Assembly: GCA_963722815.1 (NCBI GenBank)
Contig: CAVROM010000010.1
Location: 248,001-312,000 of the forward strand
Direction: 5' to 3'
Source: DASQFQ01 sp963722815
GTDB lineage: Bacteria; Actinomycetota; Thermoleophilia; Solirubrobacterales; Solirubrobacteraceae
DNA: 64,000 nt
The notes under the pieces are model-generated. The model ran no database searches. It was not told the origin of the DNA and worked only from the letters and a program-made list of their open reading frames with translations. Each line of letters opens with the position of its first letter. Within the stretch, counting starts at the first letter, position 1. Shown piece by piece: positions 60,456 to 64,000 of the stretch. The translations under genes and the position numbers were made by a program.

Positions 60456-60523
60456 GACAACGTTTTCAACGAGTGGCACCGTACCGGCATCATGCGCCTC
60501 AGTCAAGCCTTGAGATCGTTTTC
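60456..60523. promoter_or_regulatory. Pair of LacI-type operators in the divergent SBP/LacI region
   Basis: Two similar sites, GACAACGTTTTC (60456-60467) and GAGATCGTTTTC (60512-60523), fit GAnAnCGTTTTC; the first is a near-perfect palindrome around AACGTT. They are 56 bp apart (about five helical turns) in the 136-base region between the sugar-binding protein and the LacI regulator, an arrangement suited to looping. Confidence 0.65.
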
Positions 60524-60546
60524 TTGAAGCTGTAGGGTCGCCGCTC

Positions 60547-61587
60547 ATGGGAGTGGAGAACCCCGAGCGGCGCGGTGCGCGCCGGCCAACGATGCGCGAG
60601 GTCGCGGCGGTCGCCGGCGTAAGCCTCAGCACGGTCTCGCGGGTGGTCAACGGCGGCGACGGCGTGCGGGCCGACCTCGCGGTGCGTGTTCGCGACGCGG
60701 TCGAGTTGCTCGGCTACCGCCACAACCTCACCGCGAGCGCGCTCCGGCGGGCGGACGGGTCGTCGGCGAGCATCGGGCTGATCGTCGAGGACGTGTCGAA
60801 CCCGTTCTTCGGCGCCGTGCACCGGGGGGTGGAGGACGTGGCGCGGGCGCGCGGCATGCTGACCCTGGTCGGCTCCTCCGACGAGGAGCCCGAGCGCGAG
60901 CGCGAGCTCGCCGAGGCGTTCGGCGGGCGGGGGATCGACGGGCTGATCCTCGCCACCGCGGTCGACGACAGCTCCTATCTCATGCGCGAGCGGGCGGCGG
61001 GCGTGGCGCTGGTGTTCGTCGACCGGCCGCCGCGGTTCCTGGACGCCGACACGGTCGTCACCGACAACGCGGGCGGCGCGCGCTCGGCGGTCGAGCACCT
61101 GCTCGAGGCGGGCCACCGGCGGATCGGCTTCCTCGGCGACCGGCCCGATGTCCACACAGCCGCCGAGCGGCTCCGGGGCTACCGAGAGACGCTGGCGCGT
61201 CATGGGGTGGAAGAGGAACTCGACTGGGTCCGGCATCCGCAGTTCCGGGGGGTCGACGCGTATGAGACCACATGCGAGCTGCTGCGCGGCAACGATCCGC
61301 CCACCGCGCTGTTCACAGGCCAGAACCTGATCACGATCGGCGCGGTGCGTGCGCTGCACTCGCTCGGGCTGCACGAGCAGGTGGCGCTGGTCGGCTTCGA
61401 CGACATCGTGCTGGCCGACGCGGTCTCTCCGGGGTTGACCGTGGTCGCCCAGGACCCGGGCGGCCTGGGGCGGGCGGCGGCGGAGCTGCTGTTCGAGCGG
61501 CTCGACGGCTTCGACGGCCCGAGCCGGCGCGTCGAGCTGCCGACGCGGCTGATCGCCCGCGGGTCGGGCGAGCTTCCGCCGGCCTGA
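60547..61587 (+). CDS. LacI family transcriptional regulator (first of two)
   Basis: The 346-residue protein has the LacI helix-turn-helix (TMREVAAVAGVSLSTVSRVV), the hinge region (LTASALRRADGSSASIGLIV) and the periplasmic-binding-like sensor (DVSNPFFGAVHRGVEDVARA, VFVDRPPRFLDADTVVTDNA, ALVGFDDIVLADAVSPGLTV). It diverges from the sugar-transport operon and probably represses it and itself through the two GAnAnCGTTTTC sites. Effector sugar unknown. It is followed at 61641 by a second LacI gene with a different operator. Confidence 0.92.
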   Translation: MGVENPERRGARRPTMREVAAVAGVSLSTVSRVVNGGDGVRADLAVRVRDAVELLGYRHNLTASALRRADGSSASIGLIVEDVSNPFFGAVHRGVEDVARARGMLTLVGSSDEEPERERELAEAFGGRGIDGLILATAVDDSSYLMRERAAGVALVFVDRPPRFLDADTVVTDNAGGARSAVEHLLEAGHRRIGFLGDRPDVHTAAERLRGYRETLARHGVEEELDWVRHPQFRGVDAYETTCELLRGNDPPTALFTGQNLITIGAVRALHSLGLHEQVALVGFDDIVLADAVSPGLTVVAQDPGGLGRAAAELLFERLDGFDGPSRRVELPTRLIARGSGELPPA

Positions 61588-61606
61588 CCGGCTCGCCCCA
61601 CGTCGT

Positions 61607-61620
61607 TGCAATCGATTGTC
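61607..61620. promoter_or_regulatory. LacI-type operator upstream of the second LacI gene
   Basis: TGCAATCGATTGTC at 61607-61620 has a perfect CAATCGATTG core and differs from the site at 62743 at two positions. It lies 21 bases before ATG 61641, as expected for autorepression by the second LacI regulator. Confidence 0.7.
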
Positions 61621-61640
61621 AACTGCGCTTTGCTTCGCGG

Positions 61641-62708
61641 ATGGCCGTCCGCCGCAGCGCTGCTCCGACGCTCGCCGACGTGGCCGCGGAGGCCGGTGTC
61701 TCGCAGGCGACGGCCTCGCGGGCGCTGGCCGGCAGCACGCTCGTCAACGCCAACACGCGGCAGCGGGTGTGGGATGTCGCCGAGCGGCTGCACTTCCAGC
61801 CCAACCGTCTCGCGCGGTCGCTGCGGAGCGGGGCGACGATGGCGGTCGGGCTCGTCGTGCCCGACGTCGGCGCGGCGTTCTACGCGAGCGCGCTGAAGAG
61901 CGCGCAGGACGTGCTCGAGGCGGCCGGCTACCACGTGCTCGTCCTCAACACCGGCCGCTCGCCCGAGCGCGAGCGGGAGGCGCTCCAGACCCTGCGCGCG
62001 CACCAGGTCGACGGGCTGCTGGTGGCGACCTCCGGCGGCTATGAGGAGATCGGCGTGCCGGCGGTGTTCTTCGACAACGTCCCGCCGCAGCCGGACGCCG
62101 GCGCGGTCGCGATGGACAACGAGGCCGGCATCCGGCTGCTCACCGACCACCTGGTCTCCGTGCACGGGCACGAGCGGATCGCGTACCTCGGGCCGCCGGA
62201 GTCGCTGGGGACCGGCGCGCTGCAGGGCACGGGCCGGGAGCGGCTGGAGGCGTTCCGCGCCGCGGTCGGGCGCGCCGGGCTGCCGCTGCCGCCGGAGTAC
62301 GTGCGCACGAGCGAGCCGGCGCTCTCCGAGGAGAGCGGCCGCGCCGCCGCGCGCGAGCTGATGGCGCTGGCGCAGCCGCCGACCGCGATCGTCGGCGGCA
62401 CCGACGAGCTCGCCATCGGCCTCCTGCGCGGGCTGCGCGACGCGGGGCTGAAGGTCCCGGCCGACGTGGCGCTCGTGTCCTTCGACGAGCCGGGCTCGGC
62501 CGACCTGCTCGACCCGCCGCTGACGTCGCTCGACCGCCACGACGCCCAGCTCGGCCGCCTCGCCGCCGAGGCGCTGCTGCGGACCCTGCGCGGCGAGGCC
62601 GCCGCGATGGGGATCCTCCGCGTCCCGGCCGCGCTGAGCGTGCGGCGGTCGTGCGGGTGTGGAGGGACGCGTGATGCGGCATGCCCCGTTTGTCGGGTTC
62701 GGCCTTGA
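61641..62708 (+). CDS. LacI family transcriptional regulator (second), with Cys-rich C-terminus
   Basis: The 355-residue protein starts at ATG 61641 with the helix-turn-helix PTLADVAAEAGVSQATASRA and LAGSTLVNANTRQRVWDVAE, followed by the sensor core (VGLVVPDVGAAFYASALKSA, FFDNVPPQPDAGAVAMDNEA, VALVSFDEPGSADLLDPPLT). The last 20 residues have five Cys (SCGCGGTRDAACPVCRVRP), a longer tail than usual and possibly a metal or thiol site. Operators with the CAATCGATTG core occur before this gene and before the oxidoreductase gene downstream, so it probably controls both. Confidence 0.92.
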   Translation: MAVRRSAAPTLADVAAEAGVSQATASRALAGSTLVNANTRQRVWDVAERLHFQPNRLARSLRSGATMAVGLVVPDVGAAFYASALKSAQDVLEAAGYHVLVLNTGRSPEREREALQTLRAHQVDGLLVATSGGYEEIGVPAVFFDNVPPQPDAGAVAMDNEAGIRLLTDHLVSVHGHERIAYLGPPESLGTGALQGTGRERLEAFRAAVGRAGLPLPPEYVRTSEPALSEESGRAAARELMALAQPPTAIVGGTDELAIGLLRGLRDAGLKVPADVALVSFDEPGSADLLDPPLTSLDRHDAQLGRLAAEALLRTLRGEAAAMGILRVPAALSVRRSCGCGGTRDAACPVCRVRP

Positions 62709-62742
62709 CAGGGCCGGCGGCTGCTGCAACCCTTTGCATCGT

Positions 62743-62756
62743 TGCAATCGATTGCA
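62743..62756. promoter_or_regulatory. LacI-type operator upstream of the Gfo/Idh/MocA operon
   Basis: TGCAATCGATTGCA is a perfect 14-bp palindrome at 62743-62756, 24 bases before ATG 62781. It shares its core with the site in front of the second LacI gene, giving a two-site regulon of regulator and target in this window. Confidence 0.75.
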
Positions 62757-62780
62757 GAACGAGGGGCTGAGGGGCGAGGA

Positions 62781-63933
62781 ATGGACCGGCAGGTCGGCAT
62801 CGGGGTGATCGGCATGGGCTGGATGGGTCGCGTGCACAGCGCGGCGTACCGGCGCCTGCCCGAGCACTTCCCCGACCTCGGCGTCCGGCCCCGGCTGCTC
62901 GTCGCCGCCGACGTGAGCGAGCACCGCCGCGCCCACGCCGAGCGCGTCGGCTTCGAGCGCACCACGGACGACTGGCGCGCGGTGATCGACGACCCCGCCG
63001 TCGAGGTGGTCAACGTCACGCTCCCCAACGCGATGCACCGCGAGGTCGCGACCGCCGCGCTGGAGGCCGGCAAGCACGTGTGGGTCGAGAAGCCGGTCGG
63101 GCTCGGGCTGGACGACACCGCCGCCGTCGCCGAGGCGGCGCGTGCCGCCCCCGGCGTCACCGGCGTCGGCTTCTGTTACCGCTTCGCGCCCGCCATCCAG
63201 CACGCCCGCGATCTGATCGCGCAGGGCGCCATCGGCGAGGTCAACCACTACCGCGCCGTCTTCCTCGCCGACTACGCCAACCGCCCCGACGCCGCCGCCT
63301 CGTGGCGCTTCCAGCGCGCCGCCGCCGGCTCGGGCGCGCTCGGCGACCTGATGGCGCACGTCGTCGACCTCACCCACAACCTGGTCGGCCCGATCGCCCG
63401 CCTCAGCGGCCGCACCGCGACGCTGATCCCGCAGCGTCCGCGCCAGACCGGGGAGGGCACGCACTTCAGCCGCGTCGCGTCCGACGACCTCGTCGACGTC
63501 GAGAACGAGGACTGGGCTGCCGCGATGATCGAGTTCGAGGGCGGCCGCAACGGCTCGTTGGAGGCCAGCCGCGTCGCGGTCGGCCCGCGGACCGGGCTCC
63601 GAGTCGAGATCCTCGGCAGCGCAGGCGCGCTCAGCTGGAGCTTCGAGCGCATGAACGAGCTGCGGCGCTTCCAGCTCACCGACGACGGCGACGAGGGCTA
63701 CACGGCGATCCAGGTCGGCCCGGCCGCATCCGGACTACGCCGCGTTCCAGCCCGGCGCCGGCGTGCCGATGGGCTACGACGACCTGCGCGTGCTCGAGGC
63801 GCGCAACTTCCTCGCCTCCGTGCGCGACGGCGAGCAGCGCGAGCCCGGGGTGGAGGAGATGCTCGCCACCGCCCGCGTCCTCTCCGCCATCGAGCGCAGC
63901 GAGATCAGCCGCGCGTGGGAGGAGGCGCGATGA
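62781..63933 (+). CDS. Gfo/Idh/MocA family sugar/inositol dehydrogenase, one +1 frameshift
   Basis: The protein is about 383 residues. The Rossmann start is VGIGVIGMGWMGRVHSAAYR, then NVTLPNAMHREVATAALEAG, HVWVEKPVGLGLDD (the EKP motif with the catalytic Lys) and FCYRFAPAIQHARDLIAQGA. Near 63726 one extra G shifts the frame; in the restored frame the end reads HPDYAAFQPGAGVPMGYDDL and FLASVRDGEQREPGVEEMLA, the standard C-terminus of this family. It is an NAD(P)-dependent sugar or inositol oxidoreductase. The stop overlaps the next gene start (ATGA). Confidence 0.88.
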
Positions 63934-64000
63934 CCGCGCGCGTCGCCAACGCGCCGCTCTCGCTACGGCGCCTTCGAGATGACCGTCGGCACCGACTTCG
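63930..64000 (+). CDS. Sugar phosphate isomerase/epimerase, IolE-like (5' end only, +1 frameshift)
   Basis: ATG 63930 overlaps the dehydrogenase stop. The first codons give TARVANAPLS and, after one extra C near 63963 is removed, YGAFEMTVGTDF. The phrase NAPLSYGAFE-x-TVG is the start of IolE-like TIM-barrel isomerases (inosose dehydratase or related sugar isomerases). It is cut by the right end of the window after about 23 codons, so the rest cannot be judged. With the dehydrogenase upstream it suggests an inositol-type or rare-sugar pathway. Confidence 0.65.
   Translation, partial: MTARVANAPLSLRRLRDDRRHRL

Overview
The window is chromosomal DNA from a very GC-rich bacterium. Third codon positions are almost always G or C, intergenic gaps are short, and GTG/TTG starts are common. 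Gene content points to Actinomycetota and, by inference, to the Thermoleophilia/Solirubrobacterales (Solirubrobacter/Conexibacter-like): tandem exported ferritin-like proteins, a sensor-domain membrane protein, DUF4396, sulfite-oxidase-like and FNR proteins in one unit, a SARP/BTAD regulator fused to a solute-binding protein, and many VOC, SRPBCC and PfkB proteins. No rRNA, tRNA, CRISPR array, phage or insertion sequence was seen, and no gene-free stretch exceeds 300 bases.

Layout. 0-6.5 kb: a truncated MarR regulator, an amidase, and a four-gene leftward operon (acyl-CoA dehydrogenase, DUF485, ActP-like symporter, M20 peptidase). 6.5-10.7 kb: sulfate activation (cysD, a cysN-cysC fusion), a TauE exporter and tatA. 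10.8-12.1 kb: two exported ferritin-like proteins. 12-21 kb: a secreted repeat protein, ArsR/SRPBCC, ribokinase, P450, and a molybdopterin/FNR redox pair. 21-30 kb: a sugar locus (GH4 glycosidase, two PfkB kinases, a complete ABC importer, a SIS isomerase, a DeoR repressor). 30-44 kb: an HxlR-controlled MFS exporter, persulfide dioxygenase-rhodanese, patatin, C26 amidohydrolase, aldehyde dehydrogenase, a PAP2/haloperoxidase-like protein, VOC enzymes, GST and DegV. 44-48 kb: an 1129-residue transmembrane regulator (SARP DNA-binding region, membrane helix, beta-propeller, SBP_bac_5). 48-54 kb: small enzymes, a MetE-like protein, a histidine kinase, a bicupin and a broken nuclease. 54-64 kb: a second sugar/inositol-type locus (two Zn-dehydrogenases, PfkB, ribose/fructose-type ABC importer, two LacI regulators with visible operators, a Gfo/Idh/MocA dehydrogenase and the start of an IolE-like isomerase).

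Three layers stand out beyond gene content. First, two families of palindromic repeats sit a few bases after stop codons: a 32-nt double palindrome (three copies) and a 146-192 bp element with matching inverted ends (two copies). Second, three genes (cysD, cysN, FNR) appear to start at CTG within a CTGA stop/start overlap. Third, about 24 single-base indels (20 insertions, 4 deletions) break 14 otherwise intact genes at 4-14 kb and 43-64 kb, with none seen in the roughly 30 kb between; this most likely reflects the quality of the sequence rather than gene decay.
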